Shown: piece by piece, positions 1 through 5,713 of the stretch
Layout of the letters: every line of letters starts with the position of its first letter
Position numbering within the stretch: the first letter of the stretch is position 1
Origin: Gracilibacteraceae bacterium
GTDB lineage: Bacteria; Bacillota; Desulfitobacteriia; Desulfitobacteriales; Syntrophobotulaceae
Length of the DNA stretch: 5,739 bases
Direction of reading: 5' to 3'
Assembly (NCBI GenBank): GCA_031255985.1
Contig: JAIRRL010000185.1
Location: forward strand, 1 to 5,739
The notes under the pieces: model-generated
Database searches by the model: none
Told to the model about the DNA's origin: nothing
What the model saw: only the letters and a program-made list of their open reading frames with translations
Program-made: the position numbers and the translations under genes

Positions 1-27
1 AGATTTAACCGCGCCGGCGGCAGGTTT

Positions 28-1959
28 TTACAGGCTGTTTTGCGCTTTGGCGTGTTTTGTTCTGGAATTTTTATCCAAATATTTTTTGCGCAAGCGGATA
101 TTTTCCGGCGTTACCTCGACCAGTTCGTCGTCATTGATAAACTCCAGCGCTTCCTCCAGGCTGAACCGGCGGGGCGGCTCCAGGCGCAGGGCTTCGTCCG
201 CGCCGCTGGCGCGCGTGTTCGTCAGTTGTTTTTTGCGGGCGACGTTTAACTCGATATCCTGTTCCCTGGCGGAGGCCCCGACGATCATGCCCTCGTACAC
301 GCGGGTTCCGGCGCCCAGAAAAAGAACGCCGCGCTCCTGCCCCTGGTGGAGGGCGTAAGCCGTGGCCAGGCCGGTTTCGGAAGCGATGAGGACGCCGTGG
401 CCCCGGCGGCGGATTTCCCCTTTGTAGGGCTGGTATGAATGAAAAACGTGGTGGGCGACGCCTTCCCCTCTGGTGGCGGTGAGAAATTCGCCCCGAAAAC
501 CGATCAGCCCGCGGGCCGGGATGAGAAACTCCAACCGGGTCACGCCGCCGGGCAAAGAGGTGACGGCGCGGGTTTCCCCCTTGCGGCCGCCCAGAATTTC
601 AATGACCGCTCCGACGGCGCTGTTGGGGGCGTCGCAGAGCAAAAGCTCGTAAGGCTCGCATTTTACCTGATCAATCGTTTTCAAGACGACTTCCGGCTTG
701 GAAACCTGCAGCTCAAAGCCTTCGCGGCGCATGGTTTCAATGAGGACGGACAGATGCAGCTCGCCGCGGCCGGAGACGAGAAAAGCGTCCGTGTCGGCGG
801 TTTCCTCCACGCGCAGGCTGACATTGGTTTCCGCCTCTTTGAACAGGCGGTCGCGCAGTTTGCGCGAGGTGACGCTCGTGCCCTCCTCGCCGGCGAAGGG
901 GCTGTCGTTTACCATGAAAGTCACGCTGATGGTCGGTTCGTCGATCTCCAGCGCGGGCAGCGCTTCGGGGGCCAGCGGGTCGGCGACGGTTTCCCCGACG
1001 CCGATATCCGGAATACCGCTCAGGGCCACGATGTCGCCGGCAAAAGCTTCCTGTACGTCCCGCCGCTTGAGTCCGTCAAAAGTGAATAATTTTACAATTT
1101 TTGCCTTTTTGACTGTTCCGTCCCTTTTCACGATCCCCACCTGCGTGTTGGCTTTGACGCTGCCGCGGGTGACGCGGCCGATGGCGATTTTGCCCAGATA
1201 ATCGTCATGATCCAGCGTCGTGACCAGCATTTGCAGCGGGCCGGCCGCGTCGGCCGCCGGGGCGGGGATTTTGGTCAGGATCGTTTCAAACAGCGGGGTA
1301 AAATCCGCGCCCGGCTCGTCCGGGCTGAAGCCGGCCACGGCTTCGCGGGCCGAGGTGTAAATCAGGGGAAAATCCAGTTGTTCCTCCGTCGCGTCCAGTT
1401 GAAGGAAAAGCTCGACGATTTCTTCCGCCGCTTCGTAAGGGCGAGCGTCGGGCCGGTCGATTTTATTGACGACGACTATGGGCTTGAGGCGCAGTTCCAA
1501 GGCCTTGCGCAGTACAAACCTGGTTTGGGGCATCGGCCCCTCGAAGGCGTCCACGACGAGCAAGACGCCGTCCACCATTTTCAGCACGCGCTCCACTTCG
1601 CCGCCGAAATCGGCGTGGCCGGGAGTATCGACGATGTTGATCTTCACGCCCCGCCAGGAGACGGCCGTGTTTTTGGACAAAATCGTGATGCCGCGCTCCC
1701 GTTCCAGATCGTTTGAGTCAAGCACTCTTTCCGCCACCTGCTCGTTCGCGCGAAAAACGCCGCTCTGCCGGAGCATGATGTCAACCAGGCTGGTTTTGCC
1801 GTGATCGACATGGGCGATAATGGCGATATTGCGGATGGCGGCCCTGGCGGGCGTCTCCGGCGAGTCAGCGGTTCCAGGCGAATCAGCGGTTCCAGGCGAG
1901 TCAGCGGTTCCAGCGGTTTCAGGCGTTTCAGGCGCCTCGGTTGTTTCATGCGTTTCCAT
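28..1959 (-). CDS. typA: TypA/BipA ribosome-associated translational GTPase
   Basis: This 643-residue protein belongs to the TypA/BipA family, EF-G-like GTPases that bind the 70S ribosome and, in studied bacteria, aid 50S assembly and growth under cold or other stress. The G-domain motifs are visible: AHVDHGKT (49-56), RERGITI of switch I (87-93), DTPGH (111-115), NKID (165-168) and TSA (202-204). A beta-barrel domain II follows (about 245-335). Next come domain III with GRGELHLSVLIETMRREGFE (397-416), domain V with RGLIGFRGEFL (483-493), and the family-specific C-terminal domain ending in LEEALEFINDDELVEVTP and IRLRKKYLD (601-629). The ATG at 1959 is chosen because GGAG lies 6 nt upstream; a longer frame back to 2025 would run into the likely promoter. 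Family members usually begin just before the RNIAIIAHVDHGK segment, so about 40 N-terminal residues are extra, rich in Thr, Glu, Pro and Ala and built partly of tandem repeats. Identity is very secure; the exact start is likely. Confidence 0.96.
   Translation of the reverse strand: METHETTEAPETPETAGTADSPGTADSPGTADSPETPARAAIRNIAIIAHVDHGKTSLVDIMLRQSGVFRANEQVAERVLDSNDLERERGITILSKNTAVSWRGVKINIVDTPGHADFGGEVERVLKMVDGVLLVVDAFEGPMPQTRFVLRKALELRLKPIVVVNKIDRPDARPYEAAEEIVELFLQLDATEEQLDFPLIYTSAREAVAGFSPDEPGADFTPLFETILTKIPAPAADAAGPLQMLVTTLDHDDYLGKIAIGRVTRGSVKANTQVGIVKRDGTVKKAKIVKLFTFDGLKRRDVQEAFAGDIVALSGIPDIGVGETVADPLAPEALPALEIDEPTISVTFMVNDSPFAGEEGTSVTSRKLRDRLFKEAETNVSLRVEETADTDAFLVSGRGELHLSVLIETMRREGFELQVSKPEVVLKTIDQVKCEPYELLLCDAPNSAVGAVIEILGGRKGETRAVTSLPGGVTRLEFLIPARGLIGFRGEFLTATRGEGVAHHVFHSYQPYKGEIRRRGHGVLIASETGLATAYALHQGQERGVLFLGAGTRVYEGMIVGASAREQDIELNVARKKQLTNTRASGADEALRLEPPRRFSLEEALEFINDDELVEVTPENIRLRKKYLDKNSRTKHAKAQNSL
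1858..1911 (-). repeat. Three tandem 18-bp repeats coding for GTADSP in the TypA N-terminus
   Basis: Three adjacent 18-bp units (1911-1894, 1893-1876, 1875-1858) each encode Gly-Thr-Ala-Asp-Ser-Pro, residues 17-34 of TypA. They differ from one another at only two positions (C to T in the Asp codon of the second, T to G in the last base of the third), which indicates recent duplication. The flanking codons for residues 1-16 and 35-38 are also rich in Glu, Thr and Pro. The segment precedes the GTPase domain and is probably disordered. Because the unit is a multiple of three, copy-number change would alter length without breaking the frame. Confidence 0.9.
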
Positions 1960-1965
1960 CAGCTT

Positions 1966-1969
1966 CTCC
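1966..1969 (-). promoter_or_regulatory. Ribosome binding site of typA
   Basis: On the minus strand GGAG is followed by six bases (AAGCTG) and then the ATG at 1959-1957. This site decides the start in favour of the ATG at 1959 rather than the ATG at 2025 or the one at 2001. Confidence 0.75.
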
Positions 1970-1996
1970 GTTCGTCCCGTGGGATAATTTTTGCCT

Positions 1997-2025
1997 ATCA
2001 TATCACAAATCGCGACGGGAAGCAA
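1997..2025 (-). promoter_or_regulatory. Probable sigma-70-type promoter of typA
   Basis: Reading on the minus strand, TTGCTT (2025-2020) stands 17 bp from TATGAT (2002-1997). The -10 box matches TATAAT at five of six bases and the -35 box matches TTGACA at three of six, at the ideal spacing. Transcription would begin near 1990, giving a leader of about 30 nt that contains the typA ribosome binding site. It lies in the 91-nt gap after the thiolase stop. This is a pattern match only; read-through from the thiolase gene is also possible because no terminator is visible in the gap. Confidence 0.5.
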
Positions 2026-2050
2026 CGCGGGCGGAGAAAAGCGGAGGAAT

Positions 2051-3229
2051 TCAGCGTTCCATCACGGCGGCGATCCCCTGCCCGCCGCCGACGCAAAGCG
2101 CGGCCAGCCCGAACCGGCTTTGTCTTCTTTTCATTTCGTGCAGGAGCGTAACCAAAATGCGGGCGCCGCTGGCGCCGATAGGATGGCCCAAAGCGATGGC
2201 GCCGCCGTTGACATTGGTCACCGCCGGCGAAAAACCCAGTTCGCGCGCTACGGCAATAGTCTGGGCGGCAAAAGCCTCGTTTGCCTCAATCAAATCAAGA
2301 TCCGCCACGGCGAGTTCGGCTTGGCGCAAGGCTTTTCGCACCGCCGGCACAGGCCCGATGCCCATGAACTCAGGGGCGACGCCGGCTTCCCCGCCGCCGC
2401 GGAGTACAGCCAGGTATTCCAAGCCAAGGCTCTTGCATTTTTCAACGCTCATTAAGACAAGGGCGGCGGCGGCGTCATTGATTCCGGAGGCGTTGCCGGC
2501 TGTGACTGTGCCGTCCGGCCGAAAGGCGGGTTTCAGCTTCGCCAGGGCCGCCGCGGTGACGGTCGGGCGCGGGTGTTCGTCCGTCCGGAATTCCGCGGGC
2601 GCTCCCTTTGAAGGCGGCAGCGGCACGGGTACGATCTCCGCCGCAAAGCGGTCTTCGCTCAGAGCGGCCGAAGCGCGCCGCTGGCTCTGCAGGGCGAAGG
2701 CGTCCTGATCGGCGCGGGTTACGCCATACCGCGCCGCCACGTTTTCCGCGGTAACGCCCATGTGGTAATCGCCCACGGCGCACCATAAACCGTCCCGGAT
2801 CATACAGTCGTCCGCCTCGCCGCCCCCCATCCGCCGCCCCCACCTCAGGCCGGGGAGGGTGTACGGGGCGTTGGACATGCTTTCCATGCCGCCGGCGACG
2901 ACTATTTGCGCCTCGCCCGCCATAATGGACTGAGCGCCGAGAAGCACCGCTTTTAAGCCGGAGCCGCACACCATATTGACCGTCCAGGCGGTCGAACCCG
3001 CAGGCAGACCCGCCCGCAAAGCGGCTTGCCGCGCCGGATTCTGACCGAGACCCGCCTGCAAAACATTGCCCATAATCACCTGGTCAACCTCCGCCGCCGG
3101 GAGATCGGCCCGGCTGAGAGCGGCGCTGACGACCGCCGCCCCAAGTTCGACCGCGCTGATATCTTTCAGGGCGCCGCCAAAACTTCCTATCGGCGTGCGC
3201 ACCGCGCTGACAATTGCTACTTCAGGCAC
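2051..3229 (-). CDS. thlA: Acetyl-CoA acetyltransferase (thiolase II, acetoacetyl-CoA thiolase)
   Basis: The 392-residue protein has the full length and architecture of biosynthetic-type thiolases, cytoplasmic tetramers that condense two acetyl-CoA into acetoacetyl-CoA or run the reverse cleavage. The nucleophilic cysteine is C88 in NMVCGSG (85-91), the second-half active site shows NEAF (317-320), H349 in GHPIGASG (348-355), and the acid/base C379 in CVGGGQG. YHMG (155-158) and TAGNASGINDAAAA (243-256) are also typical. All catalytic residues are present, so it should be active. The start is GTG (3229-3227), preceded by AGGAGG at ideal spacing. It follows the dehydrogenase gene by 45 nt with no terminator between, so the two are probably one transcript under the sigma-54 promoter at 4074-4059. 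Sequence alone cannot tell whether it works in synthesis (butyrate, polyhydroxybutyrate) or in degradation. The names atoB or phaA would apply equally well. Confidence 0.95.
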   Translation of the reverse strand: MPEVAIVSAVRTPIGSFGGALKDISAVELGAAVVSAALSRADLPAAEVDQVIMGNVLQAGLGQNPARQAALRAGLPAGSTAWTVNMVCGSGLKAVLLGAQSIMAGEAQIVVAGGMESMSNAPYTLPGLRWGRRMGGGEADDCMIRDGLWCAVGDYHMGVTAENVAARYGVTRADQDAFALQSQRRASAALSEDRFAAEIVPVPLPPSKGAPAEFRTDEHPRPTVTAAALAKLKPAFRPDGTVTAGNASGINDAAAALVLMSVEKCKSLGLEYLAVLRGGGEAGVAPEFMGIGPVPAVRKALRQAELAVADLDLIEANEAFAAQTIAVARELGFSPAVTNVNGGAIALGHPIGASGARILVTLLHEMKRRQSRFGLAALCVGGGQGIAAVMER

Positions 3230-3232
3230 GTT

Positions 3233-3259
3233 TACCTCCTATACCTCCTATACCTCCTA
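3233..3259 (-). repeat. Triple tandem Shine-Dalgarno repeat before the thiolase gene
   Basis: Three perfect head-to-tail copies of a 9-bp unit occupy 3259-3251, 3250-3242 and 3241-3233; on the minus strand each reads TAGGAGGTA and so contains a full AGGAGG anti-16S sequence. The copy nearest the gene ends three bases before the GTG start at 3229 (AGGAGG to GTG spacing 6 nt) and is the functional ribosome binding site. The other two are 9 and 18 nt further upstream, too far for direct initiation at this start. They lie in the 45-nt gap after the dehydrogenase stop codon. Confidence 0.9.
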
Positions 3260-3274
3260 ACGCCGCCACTGAGG

Positions 3275-4018
3275 TTAACGGTACATAAAACCGCCGCAAA
3301 CCAGCAATTCCTCGCCGGTCACCCATGAGGCTTCATCGCTGCACAAATAGGCGACGGCGTCCGCCACTTCCGCAGTCAGGCCAAAACGCCGCAAAGCCGT
3401 CCGCTCAACCATATCGCGGAGCAGATCTGCCGGAACGGCGCGCATCATATCGGTATCGATCATACCGGGCCGGACGCAGTTGACCCTGATATTATGGCGG
3501 CCGCCTTCTTTGGCCAGGCTCTTGGTAAAAGCGACGGCGCCGGCCTTGGTAAAAGCGTAGTTTGCCTGACCCGCCTCGCCGCTGGCGTTCGTCGAAGAAA
3601 TATTGCAAATTCTGCCGTATTTTTGCGCCTTCATGATGAGCCACGCTTCCTGCGTGCAGTTAAAAAGCCCTTTGCCGTTGACTGCGATCACGTCGTCCCA
3701 TTGTTTTTCTGTCATTTTATGGAAAATAGCGTCTCTGGTAATGCCGGCGTTGTTGACCAGAATATCCACCGTTCCGAATTTGGCCGCAATTGCGCCAAAG
3801 GCCGCCGTCACCTCAGAGCGCTCGGCGACGTTGCAGCCGAGACCGATAGCGTTTTGACCCGTAGCGTCCAATTCCGCGGCCAGGGCCTGAGCGCCGCCCG
3901 CGTTGATATCCATGACCGCCAGCCGGGCGCCCTCCGCGTAAAATTTGCGCGCGATGGCCGCGCCGATACCCTGCGCCCCCCCGGTGACTACGGCCGTCCG
4001 GCCGGAAAACCTTGCCAT
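3275..4018 (-). CDS. FabG/PhaB-like short-chain dehydrogenase, probable acetoacetyl-CoA / 3-oxoacyl reductase
   Basis: This 247-residue protein is a classical short-chain dehydrogenase/reductase. It shows the nucleotide-binding TGGAQGIG (12-19), NNAG (89-92), catalytic S141 in NISS, and the Y154-x3-K158 pair thirteen residues further on. Asp37 sits at the end of the second beta strand (VMDIN), a position that in this superfamily usually favours NAD(H) over NADP(H). The Asp normally found in the adenine-contacting D-V motif is Asn63 here (GCNVAE). The ATG at 4018 is chosen because GGAGG lies 6 nt upstream; a longer frame back to 4075 would start upstream of the predicted transcription start. 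Being first in a transcript with an acetoacetyl-CoA thiolase, it most likely reduces acetoacetyl-CoA to (R)-3-hydroxybutyryl-CoA or oxidises the reverse. A true fatty-acid FabG or a 3-hydroxybutyrate dehydrogenase are alternatives. The family is certain; the substrate is inferred from context. Confidence 0.93.
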   Translation of the reverse strand: MARFSGRTAVVTGGAQGIGAAIARKFYAEGARLAVMDINAGGAQALAAELDATGQNAIGLGCNVAERSEVTAAFGAIAAKFGTVDILVNNAGITRDAIFHKMTEKQWDDVIAVNGKGLFNCTQEAWLIMKAQKYGRICNISSTNASGEAGQANYAFTKAGAVAFTKSLAKEGGRHNIRVNCVRPGMIDTDMMRAVPADLLRDMVERTALRRFGLTAEVADAVAYLCSDEASWVTGEELLVCGGFMYR

Positions 4019-4024
4019 GTTCTC

Positions 4025-4029
4025 CCTCC
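4025..4029 (-). promoter_or_regulatory. Ribosome binding site of the dehydrogenase gene
   Basis: GGAGG (4029-4025 on the minus strand) stands 6 nt before the ATG at 4018-4016. It fixes the start of the dehydrogenase and lies within the predicted 30-nt leader. Confidence 0.8.
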
Positions 4030-4058
4030 ATCCTATATAATTCCCTGTATGGTCATGT

Positions 4059-4074
4059 TGCATAAACCATGCCA
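4059..4074 (-). promoter_or_regulatory. Sigma-54 (-24/-12) promoter of the dehydrogenase-thiolase operon
   Basis: The minus strand reads TGGCATG-GTTT-ATGCA from 4074 to 4059. It matches the sigma-54 consensus TGGCACG-N4-TTGCW at 10 of 12 defined bases. The essential GG (4073-4072) and GC (4061-4060) are intact, with exactly 10 bp between them. Transcription should begin about 12 nt further, near the A at 4048, leaving a 30-nt leader before the dehydrogenase ATG. It sits downstream of the terminator of a gene that itself encodes a sigma-54 activator, which strongly supports function. Sigma-54 promoters are silent without such an activator. Confidence 0.87.
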
Positions 4075-4090
4075 AAAGGAAAAGCAGCCG

Positions 4091-4155
4091 GTCATTGACG
4101 CCAAAATCGACCCGCGCGGGAAATATTTGCCGGAAATCTCATCCGCGCGCCGGAT
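4091..4155. promoter_or_regulatory. Possible activator-binding region upstream of the sigma-54 promoter
   Basis: Three short dyads lie between the terminator and the promoter: ATCCG-N5-CGGAT at 4141-4155, CCCGCGCGGG at 4111-4120, and GTCA-T-TGAC at 4091-4099. Their centres are about 100, 68 and 47 bp upstream of the predicted transcription start. The first is at a distance usual for enhancer-type activator sites, and the first two centres are about 32 bp apart, close to three helical turns. The dyads do not share one clear consensus, and short GC-rich palindromes are expected by chance here, so this is a weak call. Confidence 0.25.
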
Positions 4156-4167
4156 AAAAAATGCTGC

Positions 4168-4193
4168 AAAAAAGCCACACCGGGGTGTGGCTT
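4168..4193 (-). terminator. Rho-independent terminator of the sigma-54 activator gene
   Basis: On the minus strand a perfect stem AAGCCACAC / GTGTGGCTT (4193-4185 with 4180-4172), closing a loop of four bases (CCCG), runs directly into six T residues (4173-4168). It lies 76 nt after the activator stop codon at 4270. The plus-strand reading lacks a T run, so it acts on minus-strand transcripts only. It separates the activator transcript from the dehydrogenase-thiolase operon. Confidence 0.9.
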
Positions 4194-4232
4194 GATAACT
4201 ACATGTTGTATTATCGCAACAGATTTTGGCGG

Positions 4233-4248
4233 CGGATTTCAAGATCCG
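4233..4248. repeat. Short inverted repeat after the activator gene
   Basis: CGGAT (4233-4237) and ATCCG (4244-4248) form a 5-bp inverted repeat with a 6-nt spacer, in the 76 nt between the activator stop codon and its terminator. The same half-sites recur in opposite order at 4141-4155. It is not followed by a T run on the minus strand, so it is not a terminator. It could be a distal protein site, about 190 bp upstream of the operon start, or chance. Confidence 0.25.
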
Positions 4249-4269
4249 GGCGCCGGGGAAAAAATTTTT

Positions 4270-5697
4270 TTACGCCCCGCTTTCGCCGCGGCTGATATTT
4301 CCTGTTTTCCGGTAGATGGCCGTCCGGTCGACGCCCAGCAGGCGGGCCGCCTTGCTGACGCAGCCGTTGCAGCGTTTCAGGGCGCGCTGGATATATTCCC
4401 GCTCGACCGCCGCGATCAGCTGTTTGAGCGGCGTTCCGCCATTCAGGTCAACGGAGAACCGGTGTTCGTTTTCCACGACCGGCCCGTCTTGCAGGCGGCC
4501 GCGCGGCGCCTCAAAACTGTAGTCAATAACGCGGTCTTTCACCGTGATCATCAGGCGTTCAATGATGTTGCGCAGTTCGCGGGCGTTGCCGGGCCATTCA
4601 TAGTTGAGGAAGGCGTCCAGGGTTTCCGTCGAAAAAACCTTTTCCAGGCCGTACTTCTTATTGAATTCCGCCAAAAAGACGTTGCTCATGGCGATGATAT
4701 CCTCCGGCCGCTCGCGCAGCGGGCTGATGCGCAAAGGCACAACGTTTATCCTGTAGTAAAGATCTTCCCGGAATATTTTTTCCGCGACCATTTTTTTGAG
4801 GTTGCGGTTGGTGGCGCAAATCAGGCGAAAATTGACCTTGCGGGTTGTCCCGCTGCCGATGCGGCGCACCTCGCCCAGTTCCAGCACCCGCAGCAGCTTG
4901 GCCTGCAGATTGAGCGGCATTTCGCCAATCTCATCCAGGAAGATCGTGCCTTTCGCCGCCAGTTCAAACAGCCCCGTCTTTCCTCTGGCGTCGGCGCCTG
5001 TAAAAGAGCCTTTTTCATAGCCGAACAGTTCGGCTTCAATCAAGTTTTCGGGGATGGCGGAACAGTTGACCGAGATAAAAGCCTGTTTGGAACGGCGGCT
5101 GATGCTGTGCAGGTATTTGGCCATGATCTCTTTGCCCGTGCCCGATTCCCCCAAAAGCAGAACCGCCGTGTCTGTCGGGCCGACGGTGTTCGCTTCCTGC
5201 ACAAGCGCCTGCATGGCCGGACTTTCCGCAATCAGACGCAGGTTTTTCAGTTCCTGGTCGCGCCTGTACTCGGCTTCTTCCTTGTAACGCTGGGTCAATT
5301 CCCGTTCTTTGCGCAAGGTCTGGGCCAGTTTCAGCAGGGCGTCCCTGTCCCGGCTGCTGCTGATGACGACGATAATATCGCCGTTCGCGTCAAACACCGG
5401 CCTGCTCGTGCAAAGCAAGTTCGCGCCGTTCTTGGTTCTGAACACGCCGGTTACCGTAGCTTTTTTCTCGATGGCTTCCAGCGCCATGGATTTGTCCCAA
5501 AAACCGGCGGCGACCAGCTCGTTGACATTTACCCCCACCATCCGCGCCGCGGGCAAATTGAGCAGTCTTTCCGCCGTCGGATTGACCATGATGACCAGTC
5601 CCTCCGCGTTGGTGACGAATATCGAATCGTAGGAATAGTCCATGACTTCTTTCAAAGAAGGCACATTGTCAATGGCTGCGTCGGTAAAGCGATTCAC
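4270..5697 (-). CDS. PAS-domain sigma-54-dependent transcriptional activator (enhancer-binding protein)
   Basis: This 475-residue cytoplasmic regulator has the three-part layout of sigma-54 activators. A PAS sensor domain covers about residues 15-115 (YDSIFVTNAEGLVIMVNPTA at its start). A charged, probably coiled-coil linker runs about 118-155. The AAA+ domain covers about 158-392: Walker A GESGTGKE (183-190), sigma-54 contact loop GSFTGA (230-235, Ser for the second-position Ala of GAFTGA), Walker B FLDEIGEMP (253-261), sensor I ATNRNL (295-300), the arginine-finger region FREDLYYR (309-316) and sensor II WPGNARELRN (368-377). A Fis-type helix-turn-helix follows (about 430-465, SKAARLLGVDRTAIYR). 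No receiver domain is present, so control is likely by a small ligand or redox state sensed by PAS rather than by phosphorylation. The start is GTG (5697-5695) with AAAGGGGG 8 nt upstream; an ATG at 5643 would cut off the first PAS helix and has a weaker site. Its likely target is the sigma-54 promoter at 4074-4059. The ligand is unknown. Confidence 0.95.
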   Translation of the reverse strand: MNRFTDAAIDNVPSLKEVMDYSYDSIFVTNAEGLVIMVNPTAERLLNLPAARMVGVNVNELVAAGFWDKSMALEAIEKKATVTGVFRTKNGANLLCTSRPVFDANGDIIVVISSSRDRDALLKLAQTLRKERELTQRYKEEAEYRRDQELKNLRLIAESPAMQALVQEANTVGPTDTAVLLLGESGTGKEIMAKYLHSISRRSKQAFISVNCSAIPENLIEAELFGYEKGSFTGADARGKTGLFELAAKGTIFLDEIGEMPLNLQAKLLRVLELGEVRRIGSGTTRKVNFRLICATNRNLKKMVAEKIFREDLYYRINVVPLRISPLRERPEDIIAMSNVFLAEFNKKYGLEKVFSTETLDAFLNYEWPGNARELRNIIERLMITVKDRVIDYSFEAPRGRLQDGPVVENEHRFSVDLNGGTPLKQLIAAVEREYIQRALKRCNGCVSKAARLLGVDRTAIYRKTGNISRGESGA

Positions 5698-5705
5698 TGG
5701 CGCCG

Positions 5706-5713
5706 CCCCCTTT
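5706..5713 (-). promoter_or_regulatory. Ribosome binding site of the activator gene
   Basis: AAAGGGGG (5713-5706 on the minus strand) lies 8 nt before the GTG at 5697. It is G-rich and only a partial match to AGGAGG, so initiation may be moderate. The remaining 26 nt to the window edge show no recognisable promoter; the activator promoter probably lies outside. Confidence 0.5.

Noticed and set aside
1..27. Possible terminator hairpin just after typA
   Set aside because: Only a 4-bp CCGC/GCGG stem is visible, followed on the minus strand by TTAAATCT rather than a T run, and the window ends here.
1960..2025. Longer typA start at 2025
   Set aside because: It overlaps the likely -35 box and lacks a ribosome binding site, whereas the ATG at 1959 has GGAG 6 nt upstream.
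2011..2029. Inverted CGCG ends flanking an 11-nt spacer after the thiolase gene
   Set aside because: The stem is only four base pairs with no T run, so it does not support a terminator or operator call.
40..3328. Several long plus-strand open frames (for example 439-1089, 1207-1716 and 1941-2708) and extra minus-strand frames
   Set aside because: They lie opposite or inside typA and the thiolase gene, are Arg/Ala/Pro-rich as expected for shadow frames in GC-rich coding DNA, and match no known family.
4019..4075. Longer dehydrogenase start at 4075
   Set aside because: The extra 19 codons overlap the sigma-54 promoter and begin upstream of the predicted transcription start; the ATG at 4018 has GGAGG at ideal spacing and gives the normal family length.
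4033..4242. A 69-codon minus-strand open frame between the activator and the dehydrogenase
   Set aside because: It runs through the terminator hairpin and the sigma-54 promoter, lacks a good ribosome binding site and shows no recognisable domain.
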